A stretch of 64,000 nucleotides of DNA from Phalacrocorax aristotelis (Eukaryota; Chordata; Aves; Suliformes; Phalacrocoracidae), in the NCBI RefSeq assembly GCF_949628215.1, contig NW_027441202.1, forward strand, positions 17,924 to 81,923. Direction: 5' to 3'. This document shows, piece by piece, positions 1-14,533 of this stretch. Both the position numbers and the translations under genes were made by a program. Below the pieces are notes generated by a model. That model did not search any database. It was not told the DNA's origin and saw nothing but the letters and a program-made list of their open reading frames with translations. Positions within the stretch are counted from its first letter, which is position 1, and every line of letters starts with the position of its first letter.

Positions 1-222
1 TCCGCTCCGCCCACACCCCCTGACTGTTGGTCGCAGCATCATTCGAATGACGGAACCCTCGGCCCCAGCTGCCCCAGTGCAGCCGGTGCTGGGCTCCTCG
101 GCCTCGGGGGCCTCTCCTCGCCCAAAGACACGCGAGTTTGGGCTCACAGCCCGGCAGCGAAGCCGGACACCACAGCCCCAGCCCGGGAATAACGGACGCC
201 TGGATCCACCGGCTCTCGCTGA
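1..222 (+). other. Possible 5' noncoding exon of FOXJ1-like copy 1
   Basis: A GC-rich block directly upstream of the gene ends at a plausible donor (GTAAGG at 223). A good acceptor with a pyrimidine tract ends at 733, just before the coding exon. FOXJ1 genes usually have an upstream noncoding exon, so this block is a reasonable candidate. The transcription start is not visible because the window opens here. In the right copy the same block ends at 49859 and more upstream sequence is available. Confidence 0.35.
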
Positions 223-803
223 GTAAGGGTGTGCTTGGGCTGGGCCTGTGCCCCCTCCCCGGGTTGTTTTAGGGGCGCTAGGTGAAGGGAGAGGCAGAAA
301 GAGCAGGAAACCAAGGGAAGCTGGTAGCAGGAGGGGAACGTTAAGATATTTTGGCGAGGTGGTGTAGCCTGAGATTTTGTCCTGCTAGCAGCAGGTGGGA
401 GAATCATTCTTGCTTTGCGGGATGGCAGGGCTGGATTTTGGCTGTTTGAGGGGGTTTGGCTGTTTTTATTCTTTCTTACTTTGGCTGAAGGCTTGTTGGG
501 CAGCACTGGCCTGCTGGGGTCTGGGTGACACCGTGGCACAGGGGTTTGAGGGAATTTCCCTGAGTTTGGGGCTGCTCAAGCACCCTGGGGGAGGTGTTGT
601 GGCTCCGGTGCGCAGCACCCTGGGGATGGGTCTCGCCCAGCGGCACCCGGAGCACCCAGGGCCAGCCCTGCCCGGGTGCCGGAGAGCAGCTGCGCTTCAG
701 GGAGCTTCAACCCTCTCCCTGTTGCTGTTGCAGGATCTGCCCCATCCCCTCCCTTCCCTTCACGTGCACCCCGTGAAAGCAGGAGCTGCCGAAGTGCCGA
801 GGC

Positions 804-4002
<3,199 letters not shown>

Positions 4003-5192
4003 GGGGCCAGTCACTCTCCAAAGCCCGCACAGGCTTTAGTAGGATGCTCCCCCAGAGCTGCTGGGACTTACAAGGGACAAGAGTTTCTAGAGACAGAGAC
4101 ATTCACAGGGACTTTTACCAGCTTCATTGTAAGATTATTCACAGAAACACCGCGGGGAGAAAAAAACAACACCACAGGAACAGCTTGATAGAGCTTTAAA
4201 GGCCACGTCAGAAGTCTCTAGTCCATGAGTTTCCTCAGGAGAAGAAATACAACACTGCTTATTTTTTTGCTTTTAAAGGAATACATGTGAATTGTCTTTT
4301 TCTTTTTCCCCGTGGCAAAGGACACGGCCTACGTTCCTTCAGGGCTAACAGAGCACCCGCTAAATCCCATCCAAGACATGAGATCCTGGTGGCTTAGGGC
4401 TCGACAGACTAAGTGCAATTTTCTCACCCCTTCGTCCCTCTGTTTCTCTCTCTCTTTTTCCTATTTTCTGCCTAGGGTAGGTCATAGGTATAGTGTGATA
4501 ATTAGCTAGCAAGTACGTAGAGGTCCCTTCTAGATCCTCTGAGTTCAACCTCCCTCCTAGGGAGGTTCTACCTAGGGAAGAACAAAAGGTTTATAAATTC
4601 AGCAAGTCTGCTTCTTTAGATGTTTTTATAGAATCTATTATCGATTATATATTCAAAGGAACCTGTATTTTTAGCACTAGAATTTCCTAAGAGTGGGGTT
4701 AGGGGAAATGCAGTTTGGGAGTTGGTTTATATTTTCATTGTTTAAAGGCTTGTGTTCATCGTTCTGTAAACCAAGACCAGGCAAGGGAGGATTCCTGCAG
4801 CAGCAGCAACAGGTTTCATCAAGGGTCCCGGAATTGTCCGCGATAGGAGAGGAGCAGCGGGGACGGGGTCGCTCCCACAACTGGCTTTGGTATTTTTTCT
4901 ACCCAAACCCCTCGCTGCCGTTGCCAAAGGGTCTAGACCACCATAAACCCTCTCTGCCTTTCACTAGCTGACGTAGGCTGGGGACAGTGTCCCGGGGCTG
5001 GGGAGCAAGGGTCATGCCTCTTGCGGGTTTTGGGGGGGGGTCACTGTAGGTGTTGGTATCTGTATTGCTGATGCTTCTTTTTATTTGTTGTTTTTGTGAT
5101 ATTTTCCTGTTTTGGGGCCTCTATATGATACTGAAGAACTGCAGATACACGTGTGCAATTTAACGTTTTTCATGGAAAGTTATTTACAAATT
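4003..5192 (+). other. Putative FOXJ1 3' untranslated region, copy 1
   Basis: The stretch after the TAA at 4000-4002 is A/T-richer than the coding exon and holds no coherent reading frame. An ATTAAA at about 5187-5192 is a candidate polyadenylation hexamer, and the length would suit a typical FOXJ1 3' UTR. The transcript end itself cannot be seen. Confidence 0.45.
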
Positions 5193-5777
5193 AAAAACAA
5201 AAATAGAGAAGAAAAAACCCCTTCTGCCTCCTTGTTTCCCTCCAGCACCGCCGGGCTCTGTCTGACCCTCTCTCCTGTGGGTAGGGGACACCTCAGCAGC
5301 CCAGCCCTGGCTGTACACCCAGCCCCGGTACGGGGGTGCCATCACCCCCCTCTGCAGCGACACAGCAATTCTCCACGGGGAAACCGAGGCACAAACCCCC
5401 ACCTGCGCGGCAACGCTTACACACCGCCCGTGTGGCACCAGGGTGGCCGTGCCTGGTGTCCGAAGTCCTGGGAGCTGCTCCCAACCCCCGGAGCATCCTT
5501 CCCTGCCCCTGCGGGGAGCTCCTGGGGGTGACATGATGGGAGCGCGTGGGACTGTCCCTCTGCTTGTGCCAGGGCCGGACCCGGCACCGCAGCTGCCCTG
5601 AGAAACACAAGTGGACGTTTTTATGGACATTTTACAGGGAAGGGCCATAGACAAAGGGAGTGATGTCTGTGTATGATGCCAAAGGCTGGGGAGGGGAGGG
5701 GTGGTGGTTGGTGAGGTTGCGTTGCATCGTATGGGACCTGGGCATGGCGAAAACGGTGTGGAATAAGGGGTGGCGAC

Positions 5778-6300
5778 CGCGCTGGTTTTGGCTGGGAGAG
5801 GGTCACTCCTCTTCGCTGCAGCTGGCGAAGCAGCCAGGGACCTTTCCAGCTTCCCACGCTCTGCCCCGTGGGCAAGGGGCCGGGGGGGCGGAGCCACAGC
5901 CAAGACAGCTGACCCTGACTGGCCAATGGGGTGCTCATTCCGTACCATGTGACGCCACGACCAGCCTATTACCCGGGGCAGTGGGCGCACAGAGGGGCGG
6001 CTGCTGCTCAGGGACCGGCATCGGCGGGTCGGCGGGTGCTGAGCGGCCGCGTCACGTGCCGTGTGTCTGGGTTGTTCATTCCCCCTTCCCCCCGCCCCGG
6101 GTTTCGCCTCTCTCTCCTTATTTTCCTTTTCTTTGCATTATTGCTGTTGTTATTATGGTTTTATTTTAATTATTAAACTGTTCTTATCTCAACCCACGAG
6201 CTTTCTCACTTTTGCCCTTCTGATGCTCTCCCCATCCTGCCAGTGGGGGGGCTGAGCAAGCGGCTGTGTGGGGCTCAGTTGCCGGCTCAACCCCAACAGC
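5778..6300 (+). mobile_element. ERVL-type solo LTR, copy 1
   Basis: This is an avian endogenous-retrovirus LTR without internal genes. Its left end resembles the family start (GCTGGTTTTGGCTGGGA). The middle has the promoter-like segment CCAATGGGGTGCTCATTCC followed by TACCATGTGACG. Near the 3' end are the ATTAAA polyadenylation hexamer (about 6171) and TTATCTCAACCCACGAG. The terminal bases have drifted and no target-site duplication could be matched, so the edges are approximate. The same element lies at the equivalent place in the right copy, so it inserted before the duplication. A 5' fragment of the same family is at 26195. Confidence 0.75.
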
Positions 6301-9300
6301 CTTTGCTTGTGGGCAGCCAGGCTGGGTGCCCCTACCAGCACCGCCTGGCCCCATCCCTCCCTGGCGCTGCAGAGCTTCCGAGCTACCTGCTGCTCTCAAG
6401 CCAGCGAAAGAGCACTGGGCCTACGGGCATCACAAAGAAGCGGTATTTGATGTGCATGCATTTGCAGCAGGATGATTTGGGAATCGGAATACACTTGCCC
6501 TCTGAGACAGACTGCTGACATTTCCAACAGCAAACTACTGGGAAAAAAAAACAACCCAGCGATTGCTTCATCAGTTCAACCTGACTTGGCAAGTTTCATT
6601 GAAGGGGACACAACTCTGCTTTAGAAGCAGCACCAGCAGTCGGATTTTCAACAACAGGAGACAGTGCAGGGTACACCAACAAATAAAACAACAACAGAGA
6701 GATGAAGACCCTCTGAAACAGCACATGGATGTGGAGCGTGTCCTCCAGAATCAAACACAGCAGCGGGGGGAGAGGGGGGTCTCTGCCTTGTTACCCTGTC
6801 CCTAATACCTCACCTTCCCTTTAGCTGGAGCCTCTCCTGCACTTTGCTTTGTGGGTAAACAAGTTATAGCACATCAGATTTCGTCTGTTATTTATCGCTC
6901 GCAACAGGTTAAAGTGTGCATTGGGGTGTGCACGGGGATATTCGTCCTCAAGGGATAAGGAAATCAACTCATTGTTGGAACCCTGAAACCCAAATTTGCA
7001 GAGCTTGACTTGACTTACGGAAGCAATAGCACAGAAAAAAAGTGCTTTGTCCGTAATTGAACAAACGCTAAAACCAGGGGAATCAAACACGACCAGACAA
7101 CTATTGCTATGAAGGGGGCCACTATGCCAGTGCAGAGAGGGGGTCAGACCTCCATCTCAAGAGCCATCCCTGAAAGCTGGCGGAACTGCCGAAGAAACTG
7201 TGAGTCTCTTCTCAAAGACTACTTTCTTCTCCCTTTTTAATTTCACTGAAGTACATTTGCTGACCATGCTGACTTCACAGCAATCAAATCCCAGGTAACT
7301 TCTCAGTGTCGGGTGACAGCTGAGGACCAAATATGAAGCATCCTCCACCTGAGTTCCCCACGGCTCAGCTACAGATCCCCATCTGGCATCTTCCCAGTAG
7401 TGAGCTACTGAACCACACAAAAATAATTCTTACCTGTTGTAATCCTGCTGCTGGGCAGGAGCCACTGTTCAGGAGCTGAACACAAATGACTGCCATCGTG
7501 CTTAGGAGCGATTTGAAACACTGCCCTTCTGCCACCTGCAGCACAGCTAGTTCTGCTTAGCAGGAGGATATTGTCCTCCACGCGTCTCCCAACTCTGGGG
7601 GCAAATTCTTACACAAATAACTACTTGCCAAAGTCCCGAGGAAAAGCAAGTGTGGGCTGAGACATCCCCTTTCCACGTGGCTCTCTGCTGACAGGGGAAA
7701 ACCCACTGAAATTCGCAGACTGACTGCATTCACCAACTGCAACTCGCACAGCAGCTTTCAGGAACGGCTCCAGGGCACAGCAGCAATGGCACAGATTGAT
7801 TTTAAAAGACCAGAGGCGTGATCTGTGGGTGTCACAGCCTTCCCCAGGCAGCCCTCCCGCTCCAGGTACCCCAGGCACACCCTCTACTTTAGCAAGAAGA
7901 GGCCCAGCAAAGCCTCCCCACACACCGGAGTGGAGAGCGAGCACCAGGGCCAGCACACGCACAGAGACGCACATTACCTGGGACGAGGACTGCATTCACA
8001 TCAGGATTATAAAAATAAACACAACACACTTAAAATGGGTATTTCTTTTCCTCCCTTACCCCATCCCATCCGTTTCCAGTCCCTAACCACACTTCTCATT
8101 ATTTTCCTCAACGCAGTAAGGTTATTTGGACAACACAGGAAAAAATATGAGGGTGGGACAGTATTGGCCAGGTAAACCCACAGAAATATGAACTCGTCTG
8201 ACTTTTGTCACTGTTACAGAGGAGACGACAGGGTGCTGTGACACAGAGAGGGACAACATCACTGGGCTGCTGCGGGAGGTACGTGCTAGTGTTTTATCAG
8301 GTCTGAGTTTTCTATTTGCTGCTGCACAGTCTATGTTCCATATCCCAAGGCTGAGGATAGCTGTTCTCAGAGCATATCCTTTTAGAGCCCTCTCAGGTCC
8401 CTTTTTACCTATTGCCTTTGTTAGGGCAACGGCCTTTTCTCTCCCATATACAGGGCCCCTCTCCTCCCTCACATCACCCAGAGAACAGACCTGATGACTT
8501 GTAAAATAGGGACAGAAAATGTCTGTAATCTCAGTGCTGAACCCAGGGCAGAGAAGAGGTGCTTATCTCCAAAACCTCACCCCTGCTCCTGTCCTAAAAG
8601 CCCAGGAAAGAGGATACACAGACAGTGATCCCCCCCTTCAGGGACTTCAGGTATTTTGTCTCTGCTGCGGAAGTATCAAAAATACAAAGGCTGTGCTACC
8701 GTTTTGGGTTCTTAAATAACCAACCATCAAAATTCGAAGGTACCTTTAGCCAGGCTGTATATCCCCAGGATTACAGACAGCTACCAGACGCAGTACTTCA
8801 AGTTCTAAGAAAGAACAGCCATAGCCCAGACACTCTGAGGTGCAAGTTTACTTGAGTGACAAACATCAGTGACCTGACAAAGAAGTCACAGAAATGTCAG
8901 CAGCAGCACCTTTAGAACAGTGTTTCTTTGTGGAAGCCCAAGCCCTGTGCTCAGATATCTGCCATACTTAGCCATCACAGCGCCAAAATACTAAATCTGT
9001 TACGTGTGCTGTATCGACTGAAAATAGGAGTGGAAACGTCACCTGAAAGCAGTTCCTAGGATTAGGCACAACTTAGGAGCCCTGTGAAAAAACCCAGAAA
9101 GGTCTCAATTGCCAGAATTTGCTTTAAGATAATCTGGAAAATGCTGCAGTATTTTAGGGAGTAGTTATTACATTTGAAAACTTGCTGAGATTTCACACAC
9201 TCATTGATCTGTAGCTGCGCTCTACTCATGATGAATCAGACATACAACCACGGATATTGTTGACAAACAACTCATACACCATCCAAAGTGCCCCATGAGC

Positions 9301-11325
9301 AGAGGGCAATTCGGAGGCTGCTGTGGAATTTAGGGGCAAAGAGAAAGGCTCATGCTGCCTGCCACTGCTAGAACACCACCGGGCTCGCACTTACAGCCAC
9401 GCACCTCCCGAAGGGGAGGAAGGACAAGGACGTACTTTACATCACCACACAAGGGTTGCTTCATCCACTTACCTTGAGGAACACACTCCAAGGCCAGTAA
9501 CGCATTTTGGAAGGCCTCTCCACCACTACAGCCTCCATTCCTCGCTCCCAAACAGGAGCCACTCTAACAGTGGTTTCTGCAATGTTTCCAGCTGAAGGAA
9601 CAGAAAGCTCATCTGCCTGGTTCATTTTCCGTGTCAGAACAGCAGTGCCATTCTTGCCTTGAACCGCATACAGCTATTTACCTGATCCTTGACGACAGCA
9701 GCACCTCTCCTCTCATTTAGGGCAGCATTACAATACCAGGAGAGGGTGCCGCCCAACCAGAAACGGAGCGTGCATCGACAAGACAGCGCTAGGCACACCC
9801 ATTTCAATTAACCCCCAGAACAAGGCCACGTTTAGAAGCGCAACACTGTGGTGTCCAGAATTACTGGGGAGGGCCTGAAAGCACTGCAACAACTACTGCA
9901 GCAATACACCCAAAGCTTGCACGCAGAGCCACATAAATTCAGGGTTTTTTGCTTGCAGATGCTTCATGGGCACCAGGAGGCTGCTGTAGTGTTTGTGCAA
10001 GAGACGCTGTAACTCACCAGTGTACTTCATTTATTCAGAGCCAACACCAGAAAGACATGGCAAAACCACAAGCTAACAATGGCTACTCATTGTGGTGGAG
10101 AGGCAAATCTTTAAGAAGGCTGGAAAACACGACTGTTCAAATAAGGCCAGCGGAGCTGACATACTACTGGGCTGTATGAATACATGAATGACAGCAACAA
10201 TCCTGTAGCCAGGATTGCATTTCAATAGCGGTAATTTCAATCACTGCACCTGATTCTCTGTCCTCCGTAAATCTGAGGAACACAGAATACAGAATGACAA
10301 CCTGGAGCACAGAGACCAGCTTAGGGCAGAAAAGAGATCTTAGAAAGAGAACTACTAACATTTGCTAACATGCGAAACTGATTACTGCAAGTTTGGAAAG
10401 GATTAACGCTTCCTTCATAATACCTGCACAAACACAATACTGTTTGGGATATTGTTCTTTTGCTCTTGCCTGAAACGGACATTGTCTTTAGGAAACTAGT
10501 CGCAATCACTTATGAAGGAAACTGCTTTTTTGCATGGCTCGCCAGCTGGCACCCTTGCTCTTTCCTCTATGGCTAGTATGCAAAAACCCCAGATTTGGGG
10601 CAGAAGAATACCTGCCATCTCCTGCCCCCTCTCCCCAAATGCAAGAAAGAGTCAAACACTGACAATCAGACTCTTCTGGGATGGGAACAAATTAGAAGTT
10701 TACACTACAGTGCGTATCTGCCTTTAGTCTAAAAGCAAGAAAAGCAAACACATCGAATAGGGAATCTCTCCAGGTACAGGAAGCAGGATCTGCAACTCGG
10801 CTCTCAGAAAAAGCAAGCAGACGGATGACGACACCACAGAACTAGAGTTGCTTTGCAAAACAGCAGTGCACACGTGTGTGTTAAGTATCAACCGGTCAAC
10901 TAGCGTTGGAGATGAACGCTTGAACGGTCTAAAAACACGTGTAAGACTGCTTCTGGGGTGCCTCAGTTTGAACGGGACAGCTCGAGGGCACGAATGTGAG
11001 GGTGCCTCTGTACCGCTATACTTTGCGTCCCAGCCTCTCTCCTCGGTTGGCACAGGCCAGTTGCCAGATTTGCCCGAGAGCTCCCCAGCATGGCCACAAG
11101 GTACCGGTACCGCCAGCGCCAGGTATCCCCACGGTTGGGAGCAGCATTGTCCCCACCCTGGGGCAGAGAGGGGCAGCACAAAAACAACCCCAAAAAGGGC
11201 CCCGTCCCACCCCAGTGGTGGGGATGGGGCAGCTCACCCATGGCAGCACCGCAGGGCCGCCTGTACCGGCTGCATCCCTTCCCCTTGGGAAGGAAATTCA
11301 CCTCTCCACAAAAATCATGCTTGGG
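6301..11325. other. Stretch with no recognised gene, copy 1
   Basis: I recognise no gene here on either strand. It contains short open frames, A-rich patches and several minus-strand sequences that resemble splice donors, including the one described at 9473. The same stretch is present in the right copy with only scattered substitutions and small indels. It could be intron or intergenic DNA, or hold exons of a gene I do not recognise. Confidence 0.6.
9473..9673 (-). other. Possible unrecognised minus-strand exon, copy 1
   Basis: On the minus strand 67 codons are open, including the stretches NIAETTVRVAPVWERG and RPSKMRYWPWSVFLK, ending at a strong donor (AAG followed by GTAAGT). The proposed acceptor lacks a pyrimidine tract, so the 5' edge is doubtful. 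The same frame occurs at 59102-59302. I do not recognise a family, and 67 codons could be chance. Confidence 0.22.
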
Positions 11326-11525
11326 AGGGAAATTGTGGGCATGGGAAACCATTGGGATAGGAAACCATCCCAGGGCTGAGAAATCATTGTTGGCATGGGA
11401 AGCCATCACTGGGATGAGAAATCATCGTTGGGATGGGAATTCATGGCGGGGATGGGAAACCCTCATCGGGATGAGAAATCAGCACAGAGGACAGAAAATC
11501 ATCAGCAGGATGGGAAATCATGGTG
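11325..11525. repeat. Short-period minisatellite upstream of the C2orf78-like gene, copy 1
   Basis: Imperfect units of about 19-22 bases built on GGGATGGGAAATCAT, with variants such as GGGATGAGAAATCATC, repeat roughly eight to nine times. The array is conserved in the right copy at about 60964-61164. It lies about 250 bases before the first recognised coding exon of the next gene. Confidence 0.75.
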
Positions 11526-11778
11526 ATGGTCAGTTGCTGAGGCATGACAAATCCAGCCCTGGCAAGGCTGGCTCAGGCAGGTGCTGGCGGAATGATCGCC
11601 CTGGGGACAGAACCCCAGAACAGTGTTTGCCCCAAACAAACCCCACACTGACCCACCGCCAGGCAGGTACAGCAGCAGGCTCCTGCTCCTCGTGGTGCTC
11701 CTGCCCTCCAGGTAACCCCCCAACGGGCTCTGCCCACCAATACCTCACCCCACCACCCCTCTTTGCTTCCCCCAACAG

Positions 11779-14533
11779 AGAGGTTCCCTCTCCGGCTGCC
11801 CACGGCATCGCAGGTGCCCAGCATGAGCTTCACCACCCCAGCCATGCCAGCACCGGTCAGTGCCCACGTGCTGCCCTCTGTCCCGGGGCTGGCAGTGTCT
11901 GGTGAGCCTGCCCAGCTCCACACCATCACCCACCAGCTGTCCCAGCCCACCGTCTGGCAGGCGGTGCCAGGGCCCCTGGGGGCCCCGGGGCAGGTGGTGC
12001 AGCTCCCCAGCAGGGTGCCACCTCCCCCAGTGGCACAGCTCCCTCACGGGGTGCAGCTCCCCACTGGGGTGCAGCTCCCTCACGGGGGTACAGCACCCGA
12101 AAGGCATGCAGCTCCCCCCTGGGGTGCAGCTCCTCAGTGGGGTGCGGATGCCCATGGGGGTACAGCTCCCTGCTGGGGTGCAGCTCCAGCTGGGGTGCCT
12201 CTCCCCCATGGGATGCAGCTCCATGCTGGGTTGCAGCTCCCCAGTGGGGTGCAGCTCCCCAGTAGGGTGCAGCTTCCCCATGGGGAGCAGCTCCCCCACG
12301 GGATGCAGCTAAACCATGGGGTGTCGCTCCCCACCATGGCTGCTCCCTGTCCCCCTGCCTACGGCTGGGGACAGCAGGTGGTGCCACAGGCGCTGGTGCC
12401 CCACCAGCCGAGGGGGATGGGGCCACGGACCCTGGACCAGCAAGAGCCCATGGACCCCACGGGCTCCTGCCTGCTGCGTGCCCCTGCCCACACCGGCGAC
12501 CCACCACCGTGCCGCCCCACGGCTCAGCCTTGGGTCCAGGAGCACCCTGTGCTCCACACCCTGCCCGGCAGCGCCCAGAAGCTATCAGAGGGCTTCAAGA
12601 AGGAAGTGGTGGCCATCGAGGACAGTGTCCCTGCTGCCAGCCCCCACCAGACCGCCCTGGCTCTGCCGACCTGCAGAACCAGGATGGAGCCTAAAGGTGA
12701 GCTCTGGGGGGTGGCAGAGCCCGCGGGCAGCTGCCCTGTGCCAAGGAAAGCTTGCATCACCCCGCGCTTGGGTTGGATCTCTTTGCTTTTTCAGCAGTGG
12801 AGACCACCCCGGCAGCCCCAGAGAAGCCCGTCGACCTGCCCGAGCAGGGGCCACAGGCCTTCGCTGAGGCCTGTCCTGAGCTGGCAGAGGACACCATGGC
12901 CAGCTTGGTGCTCTCCTGGCTCAACACCTTGGAGAGCGAGGACAGCCCCCCCGATGGGCCTGACAGCCCCAGCCTCGCCACCTTCCTCCACGAGCTCCCC
13001 GACCTCTCCGAGTACGTGGCGGAGGGCGGCTGCCCCAAGGAGCCAGCAGCGGCGGCGGGGCTGGGGGTCGGCGAGGTCTCTGTCGACGACGTCGACGACT
13101 TCACCAGCTTCCTCAGCCGGGTCCCTGACTTCTCCGAGTACGTGGCAGAGGGCGGCTGCCCCCATCAGCAAGTGGTGGCAGCAGGGCTGGGGGACAGCGA
13201 GGACACCATCCCTAATGGCCTTCATTTCCCCAACAGCCTCATCAGCACCGATTTCCTCGATGACCTCCACGACTTCTCCATGTACACGGCAGATAGCGCC
13301 TGCCCCCAGGACCATGCGGTGGCGGCAGGGCTAGGGGACAGTGAGGACACCACCCTGACCACCAGTGTCCCCAACGTGACTGCTGAGGCCCTTGATGAGC
13401 ACCCTGACCTCTGTGGGTACGTGGCGGACGGCGGCTGCCCCAAGGAGCCACTGGTGGCGGCGGGGCTGGTGGATGGCGGGGACACCATCCCCAATGTCCT
13501 CGACTTAACAACTTCACTTAACAAGCTCCCCCACCTCTTGGAGTACAGGGCAGAGGGCGGCTGCGAGGTGGAGAAGTTGGCAGCAGTGATGCTGGTGGAT
13601 GGTGAAAATATCCTCGCCGATCTCCCCGACAGCCTGGACACCACTGCCTCCTGCAGCAAAGACCCTGACCTCCTGGAGTACGAGGCGGAGGGCGGCTGGT
13701 GCAAACGCCGCCTGCAATCGGGGATGCTGGGGGATGCCGACCCCTTTAGGGGTGTGCCGGCCTCCCCCTTGCAAGACACCAAGGGGAACCAGGGCAGGGT
13801 GTCGGCAGTCCTCCCCACCTGGCTGCCCTTGGATATCTCCGAGGAGAGCTCTCCGGAGACTGCAGAGGAGACTTCTGAGGACAGACCTGTGGACGGTCCC
13901 CAGAACGATCCCCTGCAGGCTCCTCCGGAGACTGCAGAGGAGACTTCTGAGGTCAGTCCGGTGGACAGTCCCCAGAACAATCCCCTGCAGGCTCCTCCGG
14001 AGACTGCAGAGGAGACTTCTGAGGTCAGTCCGGTGGACAGTCCCCAGAACAATCCCCTGCAGGCTCCTCCGGAGACAGCAGAGGAGACTTCTGAGGACAG
14101 TCCTGTGGACAGTCCCCAGAACGATCCCCTGCAGGCTCCTCTGGACAGTCCCCTGCTCAGCGTCCTGCAGTCCCCACTACTGACGCCCTTGGCCAGAGCC
14201 CAGGTGCACCCCCAGCGTCACCAGCCCCACATGGCCCAGCTGCTGGAGGAGGCGCTGCGGAGGCAGCCCCGGGTGGTTCTGACCCACTTGCCGCTGCCGC
14301 TGGGTGTCACCTCCTGCCGGGTGGGGCCCAGGTGGGGAGAGGTGGGCAGCAAGCAGGCAAACCACAAAGGCAGAGCTGCACGGGGATGGCACGGGGCAGG
14401 CAGCAGCGGGCTGCAGGCGGGAAGCAGCAAGCGCAGAGCGTCCAACATCAGCAGCGTGCCCGCCAAACAACCTAGAAACCAGGGCAACACCAAGGGGCAA
14501 AGGCCCTTCATGCAGCAGAGGGGACAGATTTAA
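11779..14533 (+). CDS. C2orf78-like (DUF4629) protein, copy 1, 5' end unresolved and 3' end degraded
   Basis: This is probably a relative of mammalian C2orf78 (DUF4629), whose function is unknown. Two exons fit together: 11779-12696 (acceptor CCCAACAG, donor GTGAGC, phase 1) and 12795-14533, joined through a GCA codon. The N-terminal exon begins ERFPLRLP and contains TPAMPAPVSAHVLPSVPG, which fits the Pro/Ser/Val-rich start of that family. Next come VQLP-x-G repeats, then about six degenerate acidic repeats with a YVAEGGC core, then four 24-residue repeats. The frame stops with TAA at 14531-14533. The conserved basic C-terminal motif lies beyond this stop, in broken frames, at 15.4-15.6 kb. 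A first coding exon upstream was not identified; a possible donor lies at 11712. No membrane segment or catalytic motif is visible. The gene is either truncated or a young pseudogene. Confidence 0.6.
12000..12330 (+). repeat. In-frame GTGCAGCTCC repeats (VQLP-x-G) in C2orf78-like exon, copy 1
   Basis: GGGGTGCAGCTCCC-type units recur at 18-base or related spacing and encode VQLPHG, VQLPTG and similar. Units vary in length by multiples of three, so the frame stays open. The right copy differs by local unit replacement near 61640-61700, as expected from slippage or conversion. Confidence 0.85.
12990..13720 (+). repeat. Six degenerate acidic repeats of about 40-48 codons, copy 1
   Basis: The pattern is D/H-L-hydrophobic-x-Y-x-A-E/D-G/S-G/A-C followed by an acidic linker. 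The six cores read EYVAEGGC, EYVAEGGC, MYTADSAC, GYVADGGC, EYRAEGGC and EYEAEGGW. Each core is preceded by an LPDL, VPDF, LHDF or similar aromatic-acidic segment. This could be an internally duplicated acidic interaction or activation motif; that role is inference. Confidence 0.75.
13847..14134 (+). repeat. 72-bp in-frame VNTR, four units (copy 1)
   Basis: Four tandem 72-base units start at 13847, 13919, 13991 and 14063, each encoding 24 residues around PPETAEETSE and VDSPQNNPLQA. A partial unit follows at 14135. The right copy has only three units, so unit number changed after the large duplication. Confidence 0.95.

Noticed and set aside
11763-13334. 523-codon plus-strand open frame as one protein (also 61402-62973)
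   Set aside because: It reads through the GTGAGC donor at 12697 and then follows the wrong frame of the next exon. Splicing at 12696/12795 gives the coherent acidic-repeat frame instead.
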